From Hedera helix (taxonomy: Eukaryota; Streptophyta; Magnoliopsida; Apiales; Araliaceae): a stretch of 64,000 nucleotides of DNA. Location: the NCBI GenBank assembly GCA_947179155.2, contig OX359287.1, forward strand, positions 1,302,501-1,366,500. Reading direction: 5' to 3'. This document shows, one piece after another, positions 1-12,234 of this stretch; the first letter of the stretch is position 1, and every line of letters begins with the position of its first letter. Position numbers and translations under genes: made by a program. Below the pieces are notes generated by a model, which did no database searches, was not told where the DNA came from, and saw only the letters and a program-made list of their open reading frames with translations.

Positions 1-26
1 GTTGTTGTTGTTTATTCTAATTTTGA

Positions 27-949
<923 letters not shown>

Positions 950-950
<1 letters not shown>

Positions 951-1270
951 AACTCATTCTCGACGGCACTCTCGTCGATATTAACTCCGTCGATATTGAC
1001 TTACTACCGAAGGTCATTCCGTTGCCTTTAACATCCTATAGTCGCTAATGATTTTTCCTTCCACCATCAAAATTTGGCGCCAAATCTTAAAACATTATCG
1101 ACGACGGTATAGTCATTATCGACGGATGTCCGTTGCTTAACAACTTGGAAAAGGAAATTACTGACGACGTACATTGGCGACGGAATTCCTGTTGGTATTG
1201 ATGTCATTGGCGACGGGACTTTGGTCGTCAAAAATGACTCCAATGCTAATGACCCTTTTTTTTTGTAGTG
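950..1270. mobile_element. CACTA (En/Spm-type) transposon, terminal region
   Basis: Read on the minus strand, the sequence starting at 1270 is CACTACAAAAAAAAAAGGG, the terminal inverted repeat typical of plant CACTA elements. It is followed by a subterminal array of short GACGACGG/CGTCGATA-like repeats in both orientations between about 958 and 1230, another hallmark of the superfamily. Bases 1271-1273 (CAG) would be the 3-bp target copy. No partner terminus was found at 1-950, so the element either starts outside the window or is truncated. No transposase is visible. The left limit given is where the repeats become recognisable. Confidence 0.75.
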
Positions 1271-1859
1271 CAGCTTGCTCTCAATATATATGTGGGGATG
1301 ATCCATATCTAAAGTTGGATGAGATCTCTTTCCCATATAACTCAATCCTAATCGTCCTTTATTAGATCTAAAGGTTTGATAGTTAATTCGCATAACAGTT
1401 ATTATGTGTCAAAATAAGTGTTATGCAGAGTCAAACCCACATGATAAATTGCCTGAATATCCCCAGTTAATTGAAAATATATACCTACCGCACAACTGTA
1501 ATGTTGTAGGCTATGACTCCTTAAGACTATTATGCCGTAGGATGTAGGCTAAAATATGGCTCCGCATAATAGTTGCGTGGATTCTACAATATCCCTACCC
1601 TTTAGATCTTATTCTCATTTCCTCAAATATGTTGTATTTGTGTAACTCCAAATAATTTGAATAACATACTTCAAGCAAAGAACAACTCAAAACTAATCTT
1701 TGTTGTTTGCAATCCACAAGATTGGTAAGTAAAATATCATATTTATTATTTTTACATCCTAGGTATGAATTTATTTGATATTGAATATTGTCATTTCATT
1801 TCACTTGTTAGGGAAAATATATATGATAAATGATAAAAATGATGATGTTACTAGTGTTG
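1271..1859. other. Putative subterminal region of a MULE-type element
   Basis: No gene. The phrase GCATAACAGTTATTATG near 1390 and GCATAATAGTTGCGTGGAT near 1533 belong to a degenerate motif that recurs near 14,690, 14,745, 30,620 and 30,790. Because a FAR1/MULE-type transposase follows directly, I infer that these are the subterminal repeats of that element, later split by other insertions. The terminal repeat and the target duplication could not be defined. Confidence 0.3.
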
Positions 1860-3990
1860 GTCAATATTATAGTACTCCATTATTGGACAAATTTTAGCTA
1901 CACTAGAAGATATGCCCATGTGTTGACTTTGAAATTATGATTAAAATTAGTAGGAAGCATGTAAACTTAAATGAGTATTGTTCTAGGTTACACCAATGTA
2001 AGAAAGTGGGATATCAATTCGCTAGAAAAAATTAAAAAAAAATTGTGGATGATGATGATGATATGAAGATAAAGAGGAGGAAGGATTTTGTAAATAAAAC
2101 TGAGTGCAAAGCAAAATTGTGCGTTGTTCATAATAAAAAGAAAGATAATTGGTATGTATCACACTTGAACTAATCACAACCATGAATTTGTGTCACCAAG
2201 TAAACCTTCTCAAATACAGACACATAAAAATATAAGTGGGGTGACTAGAAATCTTATTAAAATGTTGAACAATGTGGAAATTAGGGTTAGTCGCATGATG
2301 GATATTCTTAGTTCTCAATGAGTGGTAGAATGAAAAATGTGGGGTTTTTTTTAAAGAAAGACATTCGAAATGTAGTAAGAGACATAGGAGGCGACGTCTT
2401 AGATTCGAATGATGCACAAATTTCTGTTGAGTATTTGCAAAAACTTGAGCACAAGAATCTCACCATTTTTTTTCTCGTATCAAAAGAGGGGATGATAATC
2501 GTATTGCTAATGTACTGTGGATAGATTCTAGGTCAATTATTGCATATGAAAACTTTGGGGATGTAGTTACTTTTGAAACCATATATAAAACTAATAGGTA
2601 TTCTATGCCAATTGCACCATTCACCAGTATAAATCATTATTACTATTCCATCTTGTTTGGGTTTAGGCTATTAAAAGATGAGACTGAGGACACATTTGTA
2701 TGATTATTTGATAATTGGCTGGAAGCAATGAATAACAAGTTTTAATAACAATCATCACTAATGAAGGTCGAGTAATGTCAAATGCAATAGCTAGGATTTT
2801 TTCAAGTACTCACCACTTTCTTTGTACCTGACATATAAGCAATAAATTTTCTAAAAAATTGGGACAAATATATTCTTCACATCCCACATTTAAAGGCATA
2901 TTTTAAATTATGTGTGTATAAGTCTTTGAGTATACAAAAATTTGAATACCGTTGGGAATTGCATGTTAATAGAAGACTATAATTTGCGCAGTCATGAATG
3001 TCTGGCTAATCTTTATGCAATTCGAGAGAAATGGATTTGAGCATATACGAACATATTTTTTTGCAACAGTAATGCCATAACATCAAGGAGTGAGGGCATG
3101 AATAATTTTTTTGATGAATTATGTAATAGTACGACAACATGTCTTAAGGATTTTGTCGTCAATTCCCAAAAAGTACTTGATAAATAGTACATGAGGGAGA
3201 AGAACTGCAATTTAATCACCGCAAATATGAGGAGAAAATTGGTTTTTAAACAATCATTGGAGCTTTTTGTAGCAAAAAATTGAACAAAGAAAATACTTAG
3301 GCAATTTCAAGTCAAGTTGACCAAATCTTTGAAGTTAACCACACAAAAAATTCATGAGTTAACTAACACCGAATGTAAGACTTACCATGTTTACAAATTC
3401 GTTGTGCTAAAAAATTATAAGAGAGATTTCACCATCAACCACTTTATGGAATCATAGTGCATTAAGTGTAACTATAAAATGTTTGAACACACAGACATAA
3501 TTTGTAGTCATATTTTACGGTTTATGATTTTAAAAAATTTCATGGGAATTCCAAGTGGAATGATAGTGAAAAGATGAACCATAGATGCAAACAAATCAAA
3601 AAACAGGCCTCCATATTTTATCACAACAAGGGTTGACTATTGAGACACTCAGATAAGTCATTACGCTCACTTGTGTAAGCTTTTTCTTGGGTTTGTTATG
3701 GAGCCTTCATGTTCCAAAGGTGTTTCAGATTATGTTGAGGAAATGATAAAAAGGGAGAAGACCGAAATTCCAAAGTACAAACCAGATAGAAGTAACCAAA
3801 GAAGGTTCGAAGAATGCCTGTTATAGTTGATAAGGGGTCCAACGTAGAGGTTGAACTTAATGACGATACCTTATTTGAACCGATCTGTTCTAATACAAAA
3901 GCATGTAAAAAGAGTACACAGATCAAAAGCGAAATCGAGCAATTAGTCATTGAGGAAGTGCGCTATATGTGAAAAACTAACAAATCATGA
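1860..3990 (+). pseudogene. FAR1/FHY3-related (MULE-type) transposase pseudogene
   Basis: Conceptual translation across several frameshifts and stops shows the domain order of the FHY3/FAR1 family, which is derived from Mutator-like transposases. A FAR1 DNA-binding region lies at about 1890-2290, with the fragments TECKAKLCVV and WYVSHLN and a following HNHEF. The DDE transposase core lies at about 2310-3200, with DIGGDVLDSNDAQ, FGDVVTFETIYKTNRYSMP and LFDNWLEAM. A SWIM-like Cys-Cys-His region lies at about 3440-3540 (CIKCNYKMFEHTDIICSHIL). In-frame stops and frame changes run throughout and no intact frame exceeds 85 codons, so it cannot make a protein. It could be a dead transposase or a dead host FAR1-related gene. 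The MULE-like repeats on either side favour the transposase. Confidence 0.8.
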
Positions 3991-4601
3991 CAAGAAAAAT
4001 CATTAGAAAGTATTGGGTCTAGATGAGCCATGAGATTTTGTAATAGCTAATATTCAGTGTCGCTGTAATATTTTGTTATTTGCAGTACTTAAAATTGAAG
4101 AATTTATTTTATTGTTTTGTTTTCTGTTGATATGTTTCGTCAGTATGGATTCATTGAAGGTGGTTCGTTAATCAGTTGTAGTTTCGCTTCGAAAAATGGG
4201 AAGGTGCAATCTTATGGATTGCTAGTAGTGGTCGGTGATTTTTCAAATAATTGAAATTACTTAAATATTTTTAACATATTGCTCAATTGAACTAACAATT
4301 TTATTATTAAATTTGGCATTTATGTTTAAGCAGTGCTTGATGAAGACTATAGTTATAAATAAAAAAAATTATAGCCGGACTATAGCAATATAAAGAAATA
4401 CATTTTTAGAGCTCATAAAAATTATCAAAATCTAAAAGAAAAGAAACAATTAAAGTATGATGCGGCACATATTGTCACATGCATTATTAGTTTTGTAACG
4501 ACTATTAACAAATGTACACGTCGTCTTAAGACTTTTTGCATAACTCTCCAAAATAAAACATATTCAATACGTGGTGATGTAACAGTTGACAATGCACCTA
4601 A
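3991..4601. other. AT-rich sequence after the transposase, no gene
   Basis: No supported gene. This is probably the 3' part of the MULE-like element. The copia element inserted at its right edge, where bases 4597-4601 (CCTAA) are the left target-site copy. The sequence resumes at 14,212 beyond that insertion. Confidence 0.5.
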
Positions 4602-6589
4602 TGAAAGTAGTATGCCCTCAAGCCAATCACATTTGATGTGATAAGCATATACTTTGTAATCTTGTTCATTTATTAATAAAAGTATCAAGGCATTTCTTTA
4701 TTCATGATTAATTTCTTGAATTAATCAAATGGATAAACCCATAATTTTCGAACAATGCTTTTAGAACCATGATGAGGATCATGCTAATGAGATCTAAATT
4801 CAAGAAAGCTCAAAACTAAAATTGTTCCTAATCGTTGGATCACTAAAAAGGGGATTAGTAGATCCGGATAGATTGGTACATACTATGTTTGCTCTTATGA
4901 AGAGGATGATTGATCTCATTATCATTTGTGTAGAGACACTAAAGCAAGTATGTAGGTGCTTATTAGAGAACAAGTTCACTGAACGTGACTCGCTCAAGGA
5001 ACACCTAATGAAGTTTTACTTGTCTGTCAATAGGAGTTCCTTATGTGATAGTCGTACAAGTGATCCTTGGACTTGAGATCATCATAGTATCTTGTGTGTA
5101 CTAAGTTATACTTTGACATATTCCTTAAGACCTATTGGTATATCAAATGATATGCTTGGGTATAGTAAGGTACACATGGAGATAGGTGAATGATCAACAA
5201 AGGATCTACCACTTTCAGTAAAGGGAGAGAATGTCCTATGCGATTCAATAAGTGAAAACTCAAAAATCCATGATCAGGGTTGAATGGAATTAGAAAGGAG
5301 TTTCTAATTTACATTAACTAGAGTTGTGTATTTGTGAATTGAAATGCATATGATCAAATTAATAAGACTTGACAGAAATTTCGTGTCTTATATTTGATTG
5401 GGACATTGTATGGTAGAAGGATTGAATTGTACGGTAACTATTTGCTGAAAGGTTCTTTTACAATCAAATGTTGAAATCTATATTATCTGAAAAGTCGACT
5501 AATCGCTAAGGGGGCTTACCCTTATTGTGGAATAATTATTTATTCTGAATTAAATAGTTAATTCGTAATAAATGAATTAGAATTGTTCAAATTTATTTAT
5601 TATACAACCGGTTTAATATGGATGACCTAAAGGGTCACACCGCAAAAGAGTAATATTTATTTTAGAAGTGGATAGCATAATCGTAATAATAAATTAAGTA
5701 TATTTAATTTATACTATAGTGATAGAATAAATTAAATAGCTTAATATTTATAATTTAGTATTTTAGAAATACTAATTATAAATTAATAAGAGGGGTCTTA
5801 TTATTATTATTATTACTATTATTATTATTATTACTAGTATTATTATTTAGTTCCTAAATGGTTTAGGAATTAATTAATAAGTAGTAGTAGTAGTATTAAA
5901 TAATTAAGTTCCTAAATAGTTTAGGAATTATAATTATAATAATTAATTAAGTTACTAAATAGTTTATTAATTAATTGATAAAAATTATTCTCATTATTAA
6001 ATAATTAAGTTCCTAAATGGTTTAGGAATTATAATTAATTAATTTAGTTATTAATTAAATTAGAAATTAAATTAAAACCCTAATCCTAAATAATTTAGGA
6101 GGGTTGACTAGATCTATAAATAAGAGGAGTCTTATCATAGATTAAGGTTAGACACTCTTTCATTAGAATAGAGAGAGTACTCATTAATTCTCTACATCTA
6201 AGAAGTTAGAGAGAGAGAGAGAGAGAGAGAGAGAATTAGGGTTAGCCACCCATGGTTTGGAGAAACCAAAAAATTCACTTCTTTAATTCATAAATCTCTT
6301 AGTGGATCACCTCTAGAGGCTTCACACTTGGGGAGTTAAAATTGATCTGTAGAATCTAATCGGTGAATTTGAAGAAGAACGTAAAAGGATTAAAGGGAGA
6401 TGAATTTGTACTCGTGGAAGCTTGGTTCTACAAAGGTATAAATTCTTTTATCCTTCCTCAATTAATAATAGTCGCATAAGAAAGATCCGGGTTATTGGTT
6501 TGTACAAAAATTTTAAAATCTGATTTTTATTGCTTCCGTTGCGCTTATGTAATTTGATTATATGTATGTCATATTTTTGCAAACCAACA
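4602..6589 (+). repeat. Copia 5' LTR
   Basis: 1,988 bp, starting TGAAAGTAGTATGCCC and ending CAAACCAACA. It matches 12235-14211 throughout. It contains five imperfect palindromes of the TTCCTAAA-TTTAGGAA type (5851-6100), TTA-rich runs near 5800-5840, and a (GA)n run at 6208-6234 that is longer than the matching run in the 3' LTR (13836-13857). A 65/84-codon open frame pair near 4800-5076 is present in both LTRs but gives no recognisable protein. Confidence 0.95.
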
Positions 6590-6604
6590 GTAGCATCAAG
6601 AGTC
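6590..6604 (+). other. Degenerate copia primer-binding site
   Basis: Directly after the 5' LTR the sequence reads GTAGCATCAAGAGTC. This resembles the usual plant initiator-tRNA(Met) primer site TGGTATCAGAGC with changes. Position supports the call; similarity is partial. Confidence 0.45.
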
Positions 6605-6934
6605 AAACTTATGTGAATTATTAATCGTTTTAATTTCATATATGTATGGGTATGGTTTAGAATAATTTATTGGGCATAATTTATTGTATAAAATTATTAT
6701 TTTTAATACCGAAATTGAATTATCGGTTGGTTAATTACCGAATATGAAAGGCATTTTTTTTTTCTTTCTCTTCACTGTTTCGGTAAAATTCTCGGTAGCA
6801 GAACAGCTTTTTTTTTTTTTTTTTGGGATTATGCCGTGTAGTATATATTGGTGTCTTATCCGAATTGGTCATGCAAGCTTACCAGGGACTCCAATTATGG
6901 GACAAAGTTATTATTAACACACACACACACGCGC

Positions 6935-6975
<41 letters not shown>

Positions 6976-8829
6976 TGCAACACTTTCAGATTTAGTATAT
7001 ACAGCGGCAACTTTTTGGTTCTTATACTATATATATATATATATATTGCCTTGTCCCGAATTTATTGTCACAATAGCAACTTGGATTCGGTACAGTGATG
7101 ATGCAAGCCATTTTCGGATTTGTGCTGTTTATATATATATGCTACCAGCTTTGTAATATATATTCTAACCGATTGAATATATATATTATTAATATATATG
7201 ATATATTTATAATATATATTAATTAGTTAAATAGTTTAATAATTTTGTGCAGATTTTAAAGTTTCAAAATAAAAGAGTTTATTTTGGGTAATTTTAAAAT
7301 ATTAAAAATAAATAGTTTATTTTTAAATAATTTTATAATTAAAATAAAATGTTTATTTTAAACATGAAATTAAATTTCATGTAACTTTAAATTGCCCATT
7401 AAATGATACCAATACATATATAGAATGTTTTATTTAATTTATGCGATGAATATTATTTATTAATATATATGTTGATATATATGATAATAAATGGGATTGA
7501 TTATGGATTATTGACCAATATGATTGGATTTAATTTTAATTAAATGCATGAATAAATGGGTTTCATAAATGGAGTCTGCGTACCTCGTCTTTCTAATTTT
7601 TCTTATGTATAATTCTATCTCCCTCCTATGTATTTTTTCTTGACTGTTGATCAAGATTTCTATTTATTATAAATAATTTGTAATATAATTAGTTAGAATT
7701 ATTTTGAAAAATTGGAGCAAAGAAGCAAGGAGCGCATGAAAACCCGTTTGTAATGGAGCCCGAATTTAAATGTAATAGTTACATTTAATTTAATTTATTC
7801 TTGCACCCTAGGTTTGACCATTTGGTCTATTTGGTGGCTCGAATAAACCAAACTAGAATAAAAGTCCATAATCAATCCAAGTAGAATATAGTATTCTATA
7901 TGTGCATGCTTATTTATATATATTATATATTATCAAACATGCTTCGCATGTTAATTAATATGACGCGTATTTTATATATATATGTGCATGTGCGCTAAAC
8001 AAGATGAGACAATTAATATTAATAAACCCCTCATGATGTAGAATAAATATTATTTATATAATGAATTAAAATGTTTAATTCATGAATTAAAGGAGTTTAA
8101 TTCAATTAAATAAAATTAGAATTGTTCTAATTTATTTATTCTACTACTCATAATATTAAGTTGTAACGTTCAAAGATATTTATTAAAAAAATATCGAACG
8201 TCGCCTTCTAGCATGGTAAAATGATAGAGTATCAAATAATCATTATAAGTTTGTTGTGTCACACAATGCTTATATTAATTTTTTAAGATATTGTTTTATC
8301 ACATTTGATGTTTATAAAAGAATTGAATATTACTGTTTTGCCGTGTCACACAAGGACAGTCTTTTTCTCTTCTAATATAAGAAAATGCTAGGTTGGACTT
8401 AACTTGGATAATTTTGATTTGGATGTGTCACACATGATCATAATAATCTAAGAGACAAAATAAAAGGAGTTACATGTTGATGTAATTGACAAAGAGTTGT
8501 CTACCTATTTATTTATATATCGTTTGTTGTGTCACACAAGGCTATATACATTTGAAATAAGATCCTTATTCTCATTAGCAAATCTTTAACTAGATTTGCC
8601 GAACTATATAAGGAGGGTAATATAGTTTGAAGAAAATAGTGGGAGACACCATTTTAAATAAAGACCTAATTTATTTTAGTAATTAATAAAACGAATGCAT
8701 GTTAATGTTGTTATTAATTCACTTAAAGAATATTACTATGCTTAATTCACTAACACTGCATAGCATAATGTATACTAACAATTAATCGAACCGAATTGTT
8801 CGGATTGATTAAACAAATTTGAGAAAAAT
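6605..8829 (+). other. Long AT-rich copia leader with repeats
   Basis: Non-coding leader between the primer site and gag. It holds a compound microsatellite (AC)n(GC)n(AT)n at 6917-6972, a second (TA)n run at about 7028-7046, and many TATATA-rich stretches near 7130-7215 and 7900-7985. The short open frames across the microsatellite (Ile-Tyr repeats) are artefacts. Four copies of the palindrome GTGTCACAC lie between 8255 and 8538 at spacings of roughly 80-105 bp. Confidence 0.7.
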
Positions 8830-11800
8830 TCCCAATGCTGAAAAACTAGCAAATGTCCTTAATTTGTCTATTCCTGCAAACATTGCAGACTAAGCCTCTG
8901 AGGAAGAGATTGATATTTTATTAAATGGCAAGATGATGCAAGGGTGACTCAATGTATCATGCTCGCATCCATAAGTATCGAGTTACAGCGTCAACGAGAG
9001 AAAATGGATGCACCTACTATATTGCTGCACATCCAATAGTTGTATGATGAGCAAAGTAGATTAACTAGATATAAGATATCTAAGGAGCTCTTCCGATCTA
9101 TAATAATCAATGGCACTACAGTAAAAGACGTATGTCTTAAAGATGATCAATTGGATTGATCAATTAGGACAAACATGTTTTGTCAAGGATGGAGAGTTGA
9201 GTCAAGATTCGATCTTGCAGTCACTCACTGACTCTAATTCATAATATGTTGTGAACTTCAAACATTAATAAGCTAGAAGTCAGTTTAACTTATTTGCATA
9301 AATATGTTGAAGACTGTAGAGAGTCACTTTTCTTCCTAGAAAAACTAAGTCTTACTTGTAGATTAATCTTCTAAGCGGAGGAAGATGACCAAAGGTATTT
9401 CTGAGGAGTCAGAAAGAGTAGAAGGCAAAAGAAAGGCTAAACAAATGACATAAATAAAAGTGATCCCGAGGGTAAAGGAGTTTGCTTTCATTGCGATAAG
9501 CTGGGACACTGGAAGAACAACTACAAGAGAGTTATAGTAGTTAAGTAGAAGAAGTTTAATGAAGCTTTAGCTACAGATATAGATTTGTTCATAATGAAAT
9601 AGAACTTTCTATAAGTCATGTTTCTACTTAGGAATTAGATTCCGGCTAGTGGTCTCACATATGCAAGTCGTTGCAGAGACTAAGCAGAAGAGAAAGCTAA
9701 ACTAAGTATAAGTAATCCTGTGCTGAGGAATGAAGCAAAGGTTGCTGCATTAGTCATGGGAACTTATAGTTTAGCACTGCCTATAGGCAAGCCTATTAAG
9801 TTAGTAAGTTGTTACTATGTTCCAGTTCTTAGAAACATTATTTCAGTTCCATGTGATGACAAAGAAGGGTTTTTAACATTATAATAATGAACAATCGTTG
9901 TTTTATTTATAATGATGATGTTTTATTTATAATTGGTTGATTACTTAATGTATTTTGTATACTTGACTTACATGAAAAATATTCCAATCTGAACAAACTA
10001 AAAGCAAAGAGATGATATGAATCATACCTTCATGCAATACTGTTTACTCGGTTATGCTAATGAAACAAGACTAAACAAGTTATATAAAGATAGGCTTTTA
10101 GAGCTTTTTGATTATGAATTAAATACAACTTGTGAATCTTGTATCATGGACAATATGACTAAATCTCCATTTAGTGGACATGGAGAGCGAGTTACGGAAT
10201 TGTTAGAGATGGTACACACAGTCGTGTGTGAAATCTATGACAACATATGCAAGAGGAGGGTATTCATTCATTACTTTTACTGATGATTCTAGATTTCGAT
10301 ATATGTATTTGATGAAATACAAATCCAAATCGTTTGAAACGTTCAAAGAATTCAAAAGTGAAGTATATAAACTAAAGGCCAAAAGTATTAAAGTTCTTCG
10401 ATTAGATCGAGAAGGGAATACTTAAGCAGTAAGTTTCTAGATCATCTCAAGCGAAATGGTATTCTCACAAAATGGACATAGTGATGATCCATAATGAACA
10501 TTACCGATCTTCCAGTATCCTTCTAGCGTAATGCTCTAGAAACGATCACATATCTTCTAAACAAGTTACCTTCAAATTCCGTCCCTAAGACTTCATATGA
10601 GTCATGGATAGGGAGGAAACCAAGTCTTAAGTATGTTAAGATTTAGATTGTTCATCTTATGTCAAAAAGGTTTGACATGATAAGCTAAGGACAAGATCTG
10701 ATAAGTGTAAACTTGTGGGATATCCTAAAGAAAGGGTATCACTTCTATAATCCAACTAACTAAAAGGTGTTTGTTGAAACACGCTGCCTTATAAGAAAAA
10801 GAAGTTTTTCCTTAAAGGGTTAGTGGGAGTAAAATAGATCTTGAAGAAGTTCAAGAACCACAAAATACAACAGATCAAGTGAAGGAATTTGTACAAGTAG
10901 ATAAACCTATTGTACCACAACTAAGTCGTAAATCTGGTTTAGTATCGAAGATACCTGAATGGTATGGATTCATCAATAGATGATGATGAGGTACGCATCA
11001 TAGTAGATGATGATCCAGATATATACGATGAGGTATGAGTATTAGATACTCAAGAAAAATGGTCGATGACCATAAAATCCGAAATGGGTCTTTGGAGAAA
11101 GACTAAAGCAGATGGTTAGGTGGAGACCTATAAGACCTGACTAGTGGTAAAAAGATTTCAAACAAGGTCAATGAGTTGACTATGATGAAATTTTTCACTA
11201 GTTAAAATGCATATATCAATTCGGATTTTACTTGCAGTTGCAACTTACTATACAAAAGGATGTATGTATGATACAAGCAAAATGATTTGTCTCCATCATG
11301 ATAGGAACAAATCAAGTATGTAAGTTACAACGATCCAATTATGAATTGGAGCAAGTTTCTTAAAGATGGAACATCCGTTTTGATAAGACAATCGAAAGAG
11401 TTTGATTTTATCAAAGACGAGGATGAACTAAGTGTGTACAAAGGTTAGTGGGAGCACTGTGACATTTCTAGTATTATATGATGATATAATATCGATAAGG
11501 AATGACATACCGATGTTATAATCAGTAAAGATGTGGTTGTCTAAAAACTTCTCCTTTAAGGACTTGGGTGAAGCATCCCAACATTCTATTTAGGATAAAG
11601 GTCTATAGAGATAGATCATAAAGGATGTTCGGCTTGACCCAAGGAACGTACATTGATTTGTTAATATATACTAGACTTGATATTGCTTATGTATGATAAG
11701 CAGCTATCAGTTTAATTATGGAGAAGAACATTAGAAAAGAGTTTCTAATGATGGTCTGATATAAAACTAGAGGGTTTGACAAACTCGAGTTTGTTCAGAC

Positions 11801-12230
11801 TAATCAAGATAAAAGTATATCTGTTTCAGGTAATATGATTACCGTGAACGGTGCTGCAGTGAGTTGGAAAAATTTCAAACAGCAAATAGTTGTTGATTTA
11901 GTGACAAAGATATAGTAAATAACTATAACTGAAGCAGCAAATGTTATTGTTTGGTTAAACAAGTTCATTACAGAACTTATAATGGTTCCTAACATTAAAG
12001 GAGTTTAATTCGCCAAGGAACCTAGGTCTCATCTGAAATCCAAACATGTGTTGCGGCACTTTCATATGATTAGATAAATCATTGAAAAGGAGACGACATC
12101 ATAAAAATGGTAGACTCTCAGAACAACATTACAGATCCATTAACTAAAGCATTTACTAAGCAAATTGTACGCCACTTAGAGAAGAATGGTATGGGGATAC
12201 CAAAGGGCGATTGGCTTTAGTGCAAGTGGG
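8830..12230 (+). pseudogene. Copia gag-pol pseudogene
   Basis: Gag fragments begin near 8830. A zinc knuckle is readable near 9478-9525 (CFHCDKLGHWKNN), in which the last metal-binding Cys of the CCHC pattern is lost. Protease-region fragments near 9740-9860 include YYVPVLRNIIS. The GAG-pre-integrase and integrase N-terminal domain spans about 10017-10425 in two overlapping frames, with ESCIMDNMTKSPF and a following SRF-type segment. A later integrase piece lies near 10,550-10,650. The RT region (about 10,820-11,640) is very decayed. RNase H fragments near 11,940-12,220 include AKEPRSHLKSKHVLRHFH. The longest surviving frame is 88 codons, so the gene is dead. Total coding length is below that of an intact copia polyprotein, which suggests deletions, mainly in RT. 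Confidence 0.85.
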
Positions 12231-12234
12231 ATAT

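Noticed and set aside
4800..5076. Open frames in the copia LTR that also occur in the second LTR (12,433-12,709)
   Set aside because: They lie in an LTR and recur only because the LTRs are copies; no protein family recognised.
6823..7156. Two overlapping frames of 91 and 102 codons
   Set aside because: Both are created by a (TA)n microsatellite giving Ile-Tyr repeats.
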